From Desulfobacterales bacterium (GTDB lineage Bacteria > Desulfobacterota > Desulfobacteria > Desulfobacterales > JAHDSC01): a stretch of DNA of 38,022 bases. The stretch is taken from NCBI GenBank assembly GCA_016931455.1, contig JAFGES010000008.1, positions 1 to 38,022 on the forward strand, read 5' to 3'. Position 1 is the stretch's first letter; the number at the start of each line of letters is the position of its first letter. Shown piece after piece: positions 1 through 7,395 of this stretch. Below the pieces are notes generated by a model. That model was not told the DNA's origin and ran no database searches. It saw nothing but the letters and a program-made list of their open reading frames with translations. Made by a program: the position numbers and the translations under genes.

Positions 1-52
1 TAATCAAGTAGGTCCAACAGAAAATGAGAAATATTATGACTACCAAAAACTG

Positions 53-220
53 TTATAAGGCATGTCGCAAAAGAGCCGCACCCAAATGAAATTGTGTTTT
101 CCCATCAGTTATCTCAAAATACGTGATATCACCATCCTCTAAGGAAAATCCCATCGATGATATTCCAAATACCAGAACAACAAAAAGAATTATAATCTTT
201 ATAAGTTTAATAGCCCGCAT
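53..220 (-). CDS. short secreted-peptide ORF, probably the truncated 5' end of a gene
   Basis: This 55-codon reading frame starts with ATG at 220, preceded by a GGGGGAG-like ribosome binding site about 11 nt upstream. The first 25 or so residues form a typical signal peptide: Arg and Lys near the start, then a long Ile/Leu/Val/Phe core ending around Ser-Met-Gly-Phe-Ser. Only about 30 residues follow before TAA, and they include an acidic stretch (LEDGDITYFE). The good start signals with so little mature protein suggest a secreted protein cut short by a rearrangement, but a genuine small secreted peptide is also possible. No family is recognised. Confidence 0.4.
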   Translation of the reverse strand: MRAIKLIKIIILFVVLVFGISSMGFSLEDGDITYFEITDGKTQFHLGAALLRHAL

Positions 221-331
221 AAAATCTCATCTCCCCCAACAACATCTATTACTGTTTGCTTAGTTAAGATATATACTTGAGTTTTCGAAAAATAGTTCTT
301 TGAAAATTTGATTATTGGCATTAAAATTGTC

Positions 332-547
332 CTAAGCCGCATTCGCTAATTGAATAGAGGGGCTTTCTTCAATATTTACCAATTGCTTATGCTTCTTTCG
401 GGTTCTCTTAACACCTGCAACCTCAAACTTCAACCGCTTTAACACAAATTCCTTGCTATACAGCAGCACTCTCTCCAAAATTGCTTTCAAATTCTCATAT
501 TGAACTTGACGAATTATTGAAGGAACTGTCAGGGGTTCCTTAGTCAA
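332..547 (-). CDS. unidentified 71-codon ORF abutting a transposase remnant
   Basis: The frame opens with TTG at 547, overlapping the stop codon of the upstream IS630-like fragment. It encodes a basic peptide rich in Lys, Arg and Leu that ends in NAA. I do not recognise it. It does not continue the IS630 transposase sequence, so it may be the tail of another element or gene joined at an insertion breakpoint, or chance coding. There is no clear ribosome binding site. It is listed because it lies directly downstream of a real transposase fragment in the same direction. Confidence 0.2.
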   Translation of the reverse strand: MTKEPLTVPSIIRQVQYENLKAILERVLLYSKEFVLKRLKFEVAGVKRTRKKHKQLVNIEESPSIQLANAA

Positions 548-831
548 TTTTTTAGCAGTGCATTGCTTGTAATTTTCTTGGTGGAGGAGGGGTGCAAATC
601 ATGACTGTTGTAGAAAATGATTTTTCTGATTTCATCCAGACCGCCGTTTCGGTATAGTCGAAGATATTTGGTCACAGCATTGTCGCAAACTCCGGCCAGG
701 CTGGCGATATGCTTGTGTGCCAGTCCTTGGCTTTTCATCCAAAGAACCTCCATTCGGCGCTGAATTTGGGGTATAGGGTGATTGAAACGCTCAAAATCAA
801 TGGTCTTCAGATCCTGCTCGGCAAACTCGAC
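544..831 (-). pseudogene. IS630-family transposase, N-terminal helix-turn-helix remnant
   Basis: The frame is open from 831 (an in-frame TGA lies at 832-834) to a TGA at 544. The translation has the usual N-terminal pattern of IS630-type transposases: FERFNHP, then RRMEVLWMKSQGLAHKHIASLAGV, a helix-turn-helix, and TKYLRLYRNGGLDEI. Similarity fades after the NFYNSHDLHPSST stretch near 580. The DDE catalytic domain is absent, and an ordinary start codon is lacking upstream of the internal ATG at 753. This is a dead insertion-sequence fragment. I could not define terminal inverted repeats with confidence. Confidence 0.6.
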
Positions 832-1397
832 TCAGTAATTCTAATTATGGCAATTTTCAATCAATATGTTGTAGTTTGAAATTGTTAAAACACAACACAT
901 TGTGTTTAGAGATGCCAAAATGAGAATTGCTGAACTCGACTTTAATCATTTTTTCACTCTCCGATTATGGAAATTAATTAAATCCAGAGTGATTATAAAA
1001 GTGATTATAAAATTGATAAAGTCATTTGTTCATAGCAATTTTAGAAAAAAATTTTCTAATAGTATTTTATGGCCGTTCGCAGTATATATCGGATAATGCT
1101 ATTTAAACAAAAAGTGTGCCTAAAAAAAACCAAAGTTGGATTAGTATACTTACATATTTTGGTTTCCGAAGGCTGTTTTCACGAAAACGATATATTTTTA
1201 CACTGGTGGCGAACCAAATCACAAATGAAGCACTGAAACCAATTTCAGCGTTTTCAGTTTGACAAAGATCTCTTGATGATTTATCCCCATTTAAGGTAAA
1301 GATTGGATCGCATGACTTTGCCGCCTCAATTTTGACTTTTATGGAAGTTAATCTATTAATTTTTTCCTTGTCCTTTAGATAGCCTTGGAGGTGCAGA
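832..1397. other. AT-rich intergenic stretch with no convincing gene
   Basis: This region separates the IS remnant from the hydratase gene. It contains a small perfect inverted repeat at 888-907 (8-bp arms around a CACA loop) without a following T-run. Two short open frames on opposite strands have no ribosome binding site and a composition like random AT-rich DNA, so I do not call them genes. Promoter elements for the downstream hydratase presumably lie here, but none stands out. Confidence 0.5.
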
Positions 1398-2189
1398 ATG
1401 AAATACAATGATATCATGTTTCAAGTTGAAGAAGGGATCGCAACAATCACTTTCAATAGACCCAAAGTATTGAACGCTTTGAACAGCGCACTACTTCAGG
1501 AGCTATCTCAAGCGCTTGATAAGATAGCGGAAAACGAAGATATACGAGTTCTAGTTTTAACCGGTGCAGGTGAAAAATCTTTTATTGCCGGCGCTGATAT
1601 TAAAGAACTCTCATCATTTAATGCGCTGCAAGCAAAAGAATTTGCAACAAGAGGTCATTTGATAATCGGAAAATTACAGGAATTAACGATACCGGTTATC
1701 GCAGCGGTTAACGGTTTTGCGCTTGGCGGAGGCAGCGAGATGGCTTTGGCCTCTGATTTTATCTATGCTTCGGAAAATGCAATGTTTGGATTGCCGGAGA
1801 TAACCCTTGGAATTATTCCCGGTTTCGGTGGTACTCAGCGTCTGCCGAGAATAATCGGTAAAAATATGGCCAAAGAAATGATTTTTACCGGCATGATGAT
1901 ACCGGCAGCAAAAGCCCAAGAGATCGGTATGGTCAACAAGGTATGCTCGCAGGAAACATTAATGGAAGAAGTTAAAAAGACGGCTGCAAAGATTGCTTCA
2001 AAGGGAAAAGTCTCTCTTCGCGCCGCCAAACAAGTTATAAACGCTGGAATGAATGTTGATCTTTATTCAGCCTGCGGAATTGAAATCGATGCTTTTGCAA
2101 TTTGCATGTCCGGCGAAGATGCTAAAGAGGGTACAAGTGCCTTTCTGGAAAAACGAAAGGCTGATTTTAAAGGAAAATTAAATGAATAA
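1398..2189 (+). CDS. enoyl-CoA hydratase/isomerase (crotonase family)
   Basis: This 263-residue cytoplasmic enzyme probably hydrates 2-enoyl-CoA (crotonyl-CoA type) to 3-hydroxyacyl-CoA in fatty-acid or amino-acid breakdown. The full crotonase pattern is visible. FIAGADIKEL (about 62-71) is the first oxyanion-hole region. ALGGGSEMA (108-116) carries the second oxyanion glycine and Glu114. GLPEITLGIIPGFGGTQRL (131-149) carries Glu134. The two glutamates correspond to the pair used by rat mitochondrial hydratase, so hydratase rather than only isomerase activity is likely. The C-terminus (GTSAFLEKRKADFKGK) and total length are standard. Start choice: GGAGG lies 7 nt before ATG 1398. It appears monocistronic, because the next gene lies behind a 300-nt leader. 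The exact acyl-CoA substrate cannot be read from the sequence. Confidence 0.9.
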   Translation: MKYNDIMFQVEEGIATITFNRPKVLNALNSALLQELSQALDKIAENEDIRVLVLTGAGEKSFIAGADIKELSSFNALQAKEFATRGHLIIGKLQELTIPVIAAVNGFALGGGSEMALASDFIYASENAMFGLPEITLGIIPGFGGTQRLPRIIGKNMAKEMIFTGMMIPAAKAQEIGMVNKVCSQETLMEEVKKTAAKIASKGKVSLRAAKQVINAGMNVDLYSACGIEIDAFAICMSGEDAKEGTSAFLEKRKADFKGKLNE

Positions 2190-2200
2190 GATTTTATTTC

Positions 2201-2229
2201 TTGACAAGGTTAAATTATTTTAATAAGAG
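2201..2229 (+). promoter_or_regulatory. possible promoter of the Phe-leader operon
   Basis: A perfect TTGACA -35 hexamer lies at 2201-2206, just after the hydratase stop codon. With a 17-nt spacer the -10 would be TAAGAG (2224-2229), which is weak. The location, about 50 nt before the leader ORF, fits a promoter for the attenuator transcript, but the -10 assignment is uncertain. Confidence 0.3.
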
Positions 2230-2281
2230 TTATTTCAATTTGATAAAAGAATAAATTGTAATAAGAAACATATTCTAAATC

Positions 2282-2368
2282 ATGAAAATTCGATTTTTCT
2301 ATTTTTGCTTTTTTCGCTTTTTTAGTGGCTTCTATTTTAAGAAGTCTACTCATGGGCGGGCAATTTAG
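2282..2368 (+). CDS. phenylalanine/tyrosine-rich leader peptide (28 codons)
   Basis: This short frame reads ATG to TAG and encodes 28 residues, 9 of them Phe and 2 Tyr, concentrated in the run FFYFCFFRFFSGFYF at residues 5-19. That composition matches the leader peptides of classic Phe-controlled attenuators (the enteric pheA and pheST leaders are known examples). It lies upstream of a pause hairpin, an antiterminator and a T-tailed terminator at the spacing expected for ribosome-mediated attenuation. Its function would be to measure charged tRNA-Phe (and perhaps tRNA-Tyr) through ribosome stalling. There is no strong Shine-Dalgarno sequence before the ATG, which is the main weakness. Chance poly-T coding cannot be fully excluded, but the matching RNA folds make it unlikely. 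Confidence 0.75.
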   Translation: MKIRFFYFCFFRFFSGFYFKKSTHGRAI

Positions 2369-2434
2369 AAAAACCCGAATATAGCACTTAAAAAACCATG
2401 GGTAGACAAAAATAACCCATGGTTTTATTTTTTT
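2324..2434 (+). promoter_or_regulatory. transcription attenuator: mutually exclusive pause, antiterminator and terminator helices
   Basis: Three competing helices can be drawn directly from the bases. Pause hairpin 1:2 pairs 2324-2333 with 2340-2350 (10 pairs, one G-U, one bulged base) and overlaps leader codons Phe17-Tyr18-Phe19. Antiterminator 2:3 pairs 2344-2355 (GTCTACTCATGG) with 2396-2407 (CCATGGGTAGAC), giving 12 uninterrupted pairs with a single G-U. Terminator 3:4 pairs 2392-2403 with 2415-2426 (12 pairs), followed by seven Ts. Helix 2:3 shares bases with both others, so it excludes them. The expected behaviour is that stalling at the Phe codons frees strand 2, the 2:3 helix forms, and paaK and the liv genes are read. 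Plentiful Phe-tRNA allows the terminator. Confidence 0.75.
2392..2434 (+). terminator. intrinsic terminator of the attenuator
   Basis: The arms AAAACCATGGGT (2392-2403) and ACCCATGGTTTT (2415-2426) are perfectly complementary across an 11-nt loop. A run of seven Ts at 2428-2434 follows. It lies 57 nt upstream of the paaK start codon, so it would act as a conditional terminator in the leader. It could also end read-through from the hydratase gene. Confidence 0.8.
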
Positions 2435-2467
2435 AGGCTGTGGGTTCTAAAACCTACAGCCTTTTTT
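2435..2467 (+). terminator. second tandem terminator-like hairpin in the paaK leader
   Basis: The arms AGGCTGTGGGTT (2435-2446) and AACCTACAGCCT (2451-2462) form 12 pairs with one G-U around a 4-nt loop, ending in a T-run to 2467. It begins directly after the T-run of the first terminator and ends 24 nt before the paaK start. TGGGTT (2441-2446) could alternatively pair with AACCCA (2414-2419) of the first hairpin, so the two may be coupled. Confidence 0.7.
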
Positions 2468-2491
2468 ATTGGAAGAGAGGAGATTAGAGGT

Positions 2492-3793
2492 ATGATTTAC
2501 GATATGGAATTTGAAACATTACCCCGAGAAGCCTTGGAGGCGATTCAATTGCGCCGTTTGCAAGCAACCCTTGATCGCGTTTATGCCACGGTTCCCTTTT
2601 ATCGAAATCGATTTAAAGAGGCCGGTATTATGCCGGGGGATATAAAATCGCTAAAAGATTTAAAATTAATACCGTTTACGACTAAGCAGGATTTAAGAGA
2701 CAATTATCCTTTTGGAATGTTTGCGGTTCCCATGGATAATGTGGTTCGGATCCATGCTTCATCCGGCACAACGGGTCAAGCCACCGTCGTAGGATATACA
2801 GCTAGAGATATCAACACCTGGGCGGAGCTCATGGCTCGTGCGCTTGTAGCCGGTGGTGCTTCCCGCGGCGACATCATACACAATGCCTATGGCTATGGAC
2901 TCTTTACCGGTGGTTTGGGCGTTCATTATGGAGCTGAAAAACTGGGTGCTTCGGTGATCCCGGTTTCCGGGGGAAATACAAAAAGACAAATTGTCTTAAT
3001 GAAAGATTTTAAACCGACAATACTGACCTCAACCCCTTCCTATGCTCTTCACCTTGCGGAAGCAGCCGAAGAAATGGGAATCTCCTTTCATGATCTAAAT
3101 TTTAAATTCGGTATATTCGGTGCTGAACCTTGGTCGGAAAATATGCGGCTGGAAATTGAACGTAAACTGCACCTAACTGCAGTCGATATTTATGGTTTAA
3201 GTGAGGTTATCGGTCCCGGGGTTTCGATTGAATGCCATGAAGCGAAAAACGGACTCCATATTTTTGAAGATCATTTTATTCCGGAAATTATCGACCCGGC
3301 CACAGAAGAAGTATTGCCCTACGGCCAAACCGGAGAGTTGGTTTTTACCTCAATAACCAAAGAAGCATTTCCGGTGATAAGATATAGAACCCGAGATGTT
3401 ACTTCTCTGCATCCCGAACCGTGCAAATGCGGTCGGACAATGATTCGTATGAAAAAAGTCAGCGGTCGCACGGATGATATGCTGATTATTCGCGGGGTTA
3501 ATGTATTTCCTTCACAAATCGAAAGTGTTCTCATGGAGATCAATGAGATCGAACCTTATTATCAATTGGTACTCGACAGAGAAGGTAACCTGGATACGCT
3601 TACTGTTCTTGTAGAAGTCGGTGAACGACTTTTTTCCGACGAAGTGAAACGTTTACAGGAGCTTGAAAGAAAAATAGCAAAAAACATTAAGGAGTATCTT
3701 GGTGTTTCTGCTGATGTAAAACTGGTAGAGCCCAAAGCAATCGCCCGTAGTGAAGGAAAAGCGGTACGAGTTGTTGACAAACGTAAAATTTGA
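2492..3793 (+). CDS. paaK: phenylacetate-CoA ligase
   Basis: This 433-residue cytoplasmic AMP-forming ligase activates phenylacetate (or indole-/hydroxyphenylacetate) to the CoA thioester with ATP. The adenylate-forming motifs are complete: [16 protein letters not shown] (88-103) is the phosphate-binding loop, YGYGLFTGG lines the acyl pocket, YGLSE and RYRTRD are nucleotide-contact motifs, and [19 protein letters not shown] is the hinge and CoA-side motif. SEGKAVRV near the end holds the catalytic Lys423. The length is normal for PaaK. The start at 2492 follows GGAGATTAGAGG. It is the first structural gene after the Phe-leader attenuator and is followed by ACT and liv genes, a neighbourhood common in anaerobes that exchange aryl-acetates and aromatic amino acids through indolepyruvate:ferredoxin oxidoreductase. 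Those oxidoreductase genes are not in this window. Confidence 0.92.
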   Translation: MIYDMEFETLPREALEAIQLRRLQATLDRVYATVPFYRNRFKEAGIMPGDIKSLKDLKLIPFTTKQDLRDNYPFGMFAVPMDNVVRIHASSGTTGQATVVGYTARDINTWAELMARALVAGGASRGDIIHNAYGYGLFTGGLGVHYGAEKLGASVIPVSGGNTKRQIVLMKDFKPTILTSTPSYALHLAEAAEEMGISFHDLNFKFGIFGAEPWSENMRLEIERKLHLTAVDIYGLSEVIGPGVSIECHEAKNGLHIFEDHFIPEIIDPATEEVLPYGQTGELVFTSITKEAFPVIRYRTRDVTSLHPEPCKCGRTMIRMKKVSGRTDDMLIIRGVNVFPSQIESVLMEINEIEPYYQLVLDREGNLDTLTVLVEVGERLFSDEVKRLQELERKIAKNIKEYLGVSADVKLVEPKAIARSEGKAVRVVDKRKI

Positions 3794-3863
3794 CGGTTTC
3801 GTAAAAAAGGATAATTTAAATTTTATGTAAAATTAAATTTTAGAATCAAAAAGGAGATTATCC

Positions 3864-4295
3864 ATGAAAGTAGAACAGATTTCGGTTTTTTTGGAAAACA
3901 AGGCCGGCCGTTTGGCTGAGGTTTCCTCCATTCTGGCTGAAGCCGGCGTTAATATTCGGGCGCTTTCGTTGGCGGATACTTCCGATTTCGGCGTGCTGCG
4001 ATTGATTGTCAATGATAATAAAAAAGCGGAAGAATCGCTTAAAAGTCATGGTTTTACAGTGGGTAAAACCGATGTGGTCGCAGTGGAAGTTGAAGACAAA
4101 CCCGGTGGTCTTCACAAGATATTGGACTTGCTTTATAAAAAAGGTATCAATGTAGAATACATGTATGCTTTTGTTCAGCCGAGCGGAAATAATGCGGTTA
4201 TGATTTTTCGATTTGATCACCTTGACGAGGCGGTAAAGATTCTTGAGGAAAACGGGGTAACGGTCATTAATGGGAGCAAAGTTTATACATTGTAA
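3864..4295 (+). CDS. tandem ACT-domain amino-acid-binding protein
   Basis: This 143-residue soluble protein is made of two ACT domains. The first covers about residues 1-68 ([44 protein letters not shown] has the usual ACT start). The second covers about 72-143 ([30 protein letters not shown]). ACT domains bind amino acids, often Phe, Tyr, Trp or branched-chain residues, and regulate partner enzymes. No catalytic domain is fused. GGAG lies 8-11 nt before ATG 3864. Its position between paaK and the Liv transporter genes suggests that it senses an aromatic or branched-chain amino acid for this pathway. The ligand is inferred from context only. Confidence 0.85.
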   Translation: MKVEQISVFLENKAGRLAEVSSILAEAGVNIRALSLADTSDFGVLRLIVNDNKKAEESLKSHGFTVGKTDVVAVEVEDKPGGLHKILDLLYKKGINVEYMYAFVQPSGNNAVMIFRFDHLDEAVKILEENGVTVINGSKVYTL

Positions 4296-4360
4296 TTCAA
4301 GATAATCTTAATAAATGATTAACCATTTGATCGGATAAAATATTATAAGGAGGTAGGACG

Positions 4361-5521
4361 ATGGTTTATGAAAATTCATCTAAGCAAAGTCATTTAATAG
4401 TTATGATCCTCGTGGTTTTATATTTTTTTTGTGCTTCATCTGTAAGCGCCGCGCAGACCTATAAAATAGGCGGTATCTTTTCCGTTACCGGTCCGGCCTC
4501 CTTTCTAGGCGACCCTGAAAAAAAGAGCATGGAGATGGCGGTTGAAACTATCAATAAAAACGGCGGGATTGATGGTCGGCTCCTGGAAGCCGTAATTTAT
4601 GATACCGAGGGTGATCCCACAAAAGCGGTCATGGCTGTGAGCAAACTGATTAACAAAGACAAGGTCATCGCAATCATCGGACCCAGTTTGACACCGACAT
4701 CTCTTGCAATCATCCCTTTTGCCGAAAAAGAGGGGATACCCTTGATCAGTTGTGCGGCCGGAATAAAAATTACTCAACCCGTAAAACCTTGGGTATTTAA
4801 AACCGCTCAAAGCGACGTTCTAGCAGTGGCCGCTGTTTATCAGTCTATGAAAAATCAAAATATACGCAAAATCGGTATTCTTTCCGTTTCCAATGCTTTT
4901 GGAGAAAGCGGAAAACAACAACTTCAAGATCAGGCGGACCAGTTCGGTATCAAGATTGTTCGCGCGGAAACCTTTGGCGCAAAAGATACGGATATGACAC
5001 CGCAACTGGCCAAGATACGAAAAGAGGAACCCGATGCGATTATATGCTGGGGCACAAACCCCGGCCCGGCAGTGGTTACTAAAAATATTCAGCAACTCAA
5101 TATTAAAGTTCCCCTTTACCAAAGTCACGGCGTTGCTTCCCCTAAATTTATCGAACTTGCCGGCAGTGCGGCGGAAGGTATTTATCTTCCGACGGGGAAA
5201 ATACTCGTAGCGGATCTTTTGCCTTCGATGGATCCTCAAAAAGAAGTACTGATGCATTATACGAAAGCATTTGAAACAAAATATCAAATGACGGTATCCG
5301 GATTCGGCGGCTATGCTTATGATGCCATCCATATTCTTGCAAAAGCTCTCGAGGGTTCCAACGGAGAACGAGAGAAAATCCGCACTGCTCTGGAACAAAT
5401 GCAAAACCATGTGGGTGTTAGTGGTATCTTTAATTTCTCTAAGGAAGACCATAACGGTTTAGGCCCGGATGCTTTTGTTATGGTCAGAATTAAAAACGGA
5501 ACCTGGGAACTTCTTAAATAA
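4361..5521 (+). CDS. livK: Liv-type amino-acid ABC transporter, periplasmic binding protein
   Basis: This 386-residue protein has a clear signal peptide: hydrophobic core 11-24, predicted cleavage after Ala30 in SSVSAA. The mature part is a type I periplasmic binding protein of the leucine/branched-chain group, starting TYKIGGIFSVTGPASFLGDPEKKSMEMAVETINKNGGI. IGPSLTPTSLAIIPFAEKEGIPLIS is the usual ligand-side loop. It captures the substrate in the periplasm and delivers it to LivHM. GGAGG lies 8 nt before ATG 4361. The family includes carriers for branched-chain and aromatic amino acids, amides and aromatic acids. The Phe-rich leader and adjacent PaaK argue for an aromatic compound here, but the ligand is not proven. 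Confidence 0.88.
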   Translation: MVYENSSKQSHLIVMILVVLYFFCASSVSAAQTYKIGGIFSVTGPASFLGDPEKKSMEMAVETINKNGGIDGRLLEAVIYDTEGDPTKAVMAVSKLINKDKVIAIIGPSLTPTSLAIIPFAEKEGIPLISCAAGIKITQPVKPWVFKTAQSDVLAVAAVYQSMKNQNIRKIGILSVSNAFGESGKQQLQDQADQFGIKIVRAETFGAKDTDMTPQLAKIRKEEPDAIICWGTNPGPAVVTKNIQQLNIKVPLYQSHGVASPKFIELAGSAAEGIYLPTGKILVADLLPSMDPQKEVLMHYTKAFETKYQMTVSGFGGYAYDAIHILAKALEGSNGEREKIRTALEQMQNHVGVSGIFNFSKEDHNGLGPDAFVMVRIKNGTWELLK

Positions 5522-5541
5522 CCAAAAGCTTGGGAGCAGTG

Positions 5542-6417
5542 ATGCAAGAAGCCCTACAATATGTTTTTTCCGGTATTACTAATGGTGCAATTTACGCTGC
5601 AATCGCTGTCGGTTTTTCTCTTCTTTATAATTCAACGGAGCTGATTAATTTTGCTCACGGTGAATTTGTGATGCTCGGCGCCTTGATTTTGGTAACGCTC
5701 TGGAACATATTTAAACTTCCACTGCCTTTGGCATTTTTTATAACGGTTTTCACCGTCTCCGGTATGGGGTTGCTTTTTGAGCGCCTTGCCATTCGAACCG
5801 TTTCCAAACCGCATCCCATTGTGCTTGTGATTATCACGGTCGGTGCTTCGATATTTTTTCGGGGTATCGGTATGTTGCTCTGGGGGAAAGATTCTTACAG
5901 TGTGCCTTCATTTTCAGATCATGCACCCATAACTATTTTCGGTGCCAGCCTCTTGCCCCAAAGCCTGTGGATTTTAGTTATTGTAGGGATTTCAGTCTGC
6001 GCATTGCATTTTTTCTTTAAAAAAACGCTGACAGGCAAAGCGATGCAGGCCTGTGCCATCAATAAACGGGCGGCTCGGCTATCGGGCATCCATTCGGAAA
6101 AAATGGTGTTGCTTGCTTTTTTCTTAAGTACGGGAATGGGGGCTGTAGCCGGGATTATTATCGCCCCCATTACCATGTGCAGTTACAATATGGGAACGAT
6201 GCTGGGATTGAAAGGATTCTGTGCCGCTATGCTCGGGGGGCTCGGAAGCTTGTGGGGATCACTGATCGGCGGATTTCTTCTGGGGATTGTAGAGGCGTTG
6301 GGCGTCGGTTTTTTTTCTTCCAGCCTAAAGGATGCGATTGCTTTTCTACTGCTGCTTTTGATTCTCTATATGCGACCCGGCGGAATAATGAGAGTCAAAG
6401 AAGTTAAACGCTTTTAA
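5542..6417 (+). CDS. livH: Liv-type ABC transporter permease LivH
   Basis: This inner-membrane permease has 291 residues from ATG 5542, which I prefer over the upstream in-frame TTG at 5530 because GGGAG sits 5 nt before it. The beginning (MQEALQYVFSGITNGAIYAAIAVGFSLLY) aligns with typical LivH starts. The signature NSTELINFAHGEFVMLGA and the late cytoplasmic-loop and Gly-rich region LGGLGSLWGSLIGGFLLGIVEALG are present. Several hydrophobic segments span the length. It forms the translocation pore with LivM and is 20 nt downstream of livK in the same operon. Confidence 0.9.
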   Translation: MQEALQYVFSGITNGAIYAAIAVGFSLLYNSTELINFAHGEFVMLGALILVTLWNIFKLPLPLAFFITVFTVSGMGLLFERLAIRTVSKPHPIVLVIITVGASIFFRGIGMLLWGKDSYSVPSFSDHAPITIFGASLLPQSLWILVIVGISVCALHFFFKKTLTGKAMQACAINKRAARLSGIHSEKMVLLAFFLSTGMGAVAGIIIAPITMCSYNMGTMLGLKGFCAAMLGGLGSLWGSLIGGFLLGIVEALGVGFFSSSLKDAIAFLLLLLILYMRPGGIMRVKEVKRF

Positions 6418-6435
6418 AATGGGTTATATTTTAAA

Positions 6436-7395
6436 ATGAGTTCAAAGCTTCTTCGAAAAACGGCGTCTTATGGAATTTTTTGGATCGCGGTCGCCGCAGC
6501 AGGGATGAGTATCGATAATTCATACTATCTGCAGGTCCTAACCTTTATCGGGATTCATAGCATTTTGGCACTGGGATTGAACATGCTGATGGGATATGCC
6601 GGTCAGATATCTCTGGGACACGCTGCTTTTTATGGTCTCGGTGCTTATACGACGGCTATTATGACCGTGCATTACGATTTATCTCCCTGGTTGGCGTTGC
6701 CTTGTGCGATTTGTCTCGTGATTTTAGTTGCGTTTATTGTCGGGCTACCCACCTTGAAACTATCCGGTTACTATTTGGGAATGGGGACCTTGGGATTCGG
6801 GATGATTGTGCATATTATTTTTCGAGAATGGACCTCTGTTACCGGTGGCGCTTCGGGATATGTCGGAATTCCGCCTCTTGAATTGGGGGCTTTCTCATTT
6901 TCCTCCAGTCGTAATTATTTTTATCTCGTCTGGTGCACGGTATTAATCAGCATTGTTTTGTGCCAACGCTTGATTGATTCTCGAATCGGCAGAGCTTTGA
7001 GGTCAATTCATGACAGCGAACATGCCTCTAAAGCCGTAGGAGTGAATACACGAAATTTAAAATTACAAGTATTTATGTTAAGCGCTGCTTTGGCTGGTGT
7101 CGCTGGATTTTTATATGCACATTTCGTCAGTTTCATCAGTCCGGGGACATTCGATTTTATTGTTTCAATTCGTATCGTTACGATGGTGGTAATCGGCGGT
7201 ATGGCAAGTATATGGGGGGCTTTGTTGGGTGCCTCCCTGCTGACTCTTCTTCCGGAGTGGCTCCATGCATTTTCCGATTTTGAGATGATTGTCTATGGTC
7301 TTATTCTGATGCTGGTAATGATTATTCTACCACAGGGATTAACCCGGGGTATTCTGGATATTTATGAACGTTCTCATAAAAAATATTTCAAATAG
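6436..7395 (+). CDS. livM: Liv-type ABC transporter permease LivM
   Basis: This is a 319-residue polytopic inner-membrane protein. LivM hallmarks include GLNMLMGYAGQISLGHAAFYGLGAYTTAI (about 47-75), LPTLKLSGYYLGMGTLGFG, and the C-terminal coupling region VVIGGMASIWGALLGASLLTLLPEWL. It pairs with LivH. The gene begins 18 nt after livH with only a weak ribosome binding site, so translation may be coupled. Its last 32 nt overlap the start of livG in another frame. Confidence 0.9.
   Translation: MSSKLLRKTASYGIFWIAVAAAGMSIDNSYYLQVLTFIGIHSILALGLNMLMGYAGQISLGHAAFYGLGAYTTAIMTVHYDLSPWLALPCAICLVILVAFIVGLPTLKLSGYYLGMGTLGFGMIVHIIFREWTSVTGGASGYVGIPPLELGAFSFSSSRNYFYLVWCTVLISIVLCQRLIDSRIGRALRSIHDSEHASKAVGVNTRNLKLQVFMLSAALAGVAGFLYAHFVSFISPGTFDFIVSIRIVTMVVIGGMASIWGALLGASLLTLLPEWLHAFSDFEMIVYGLILMLVMIILPQGLTRGILDIYERSHKKYFK

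Noticed and set aside
888-907. Inverted repeat as an intrinsic terminator
   Set aside because: Weak AT-rich 8-bp stem without a following T-run on either strand.
902-1096. 64-codon plus-strand open frame between the IS remnant and the hydratase
   Set aside because: Ile/Lys/Phe-rich composition expected from AT-rich noncoding DNA, no ribosome binding site and no family resemblance.
1103-1417. 104-codon minus-strand open frame overlapping the hydratase start
   Set aside because: It overlaps a well-supported gene start and its ribosome binding site on the opposite strand, and its translation has no recognisable pattern.
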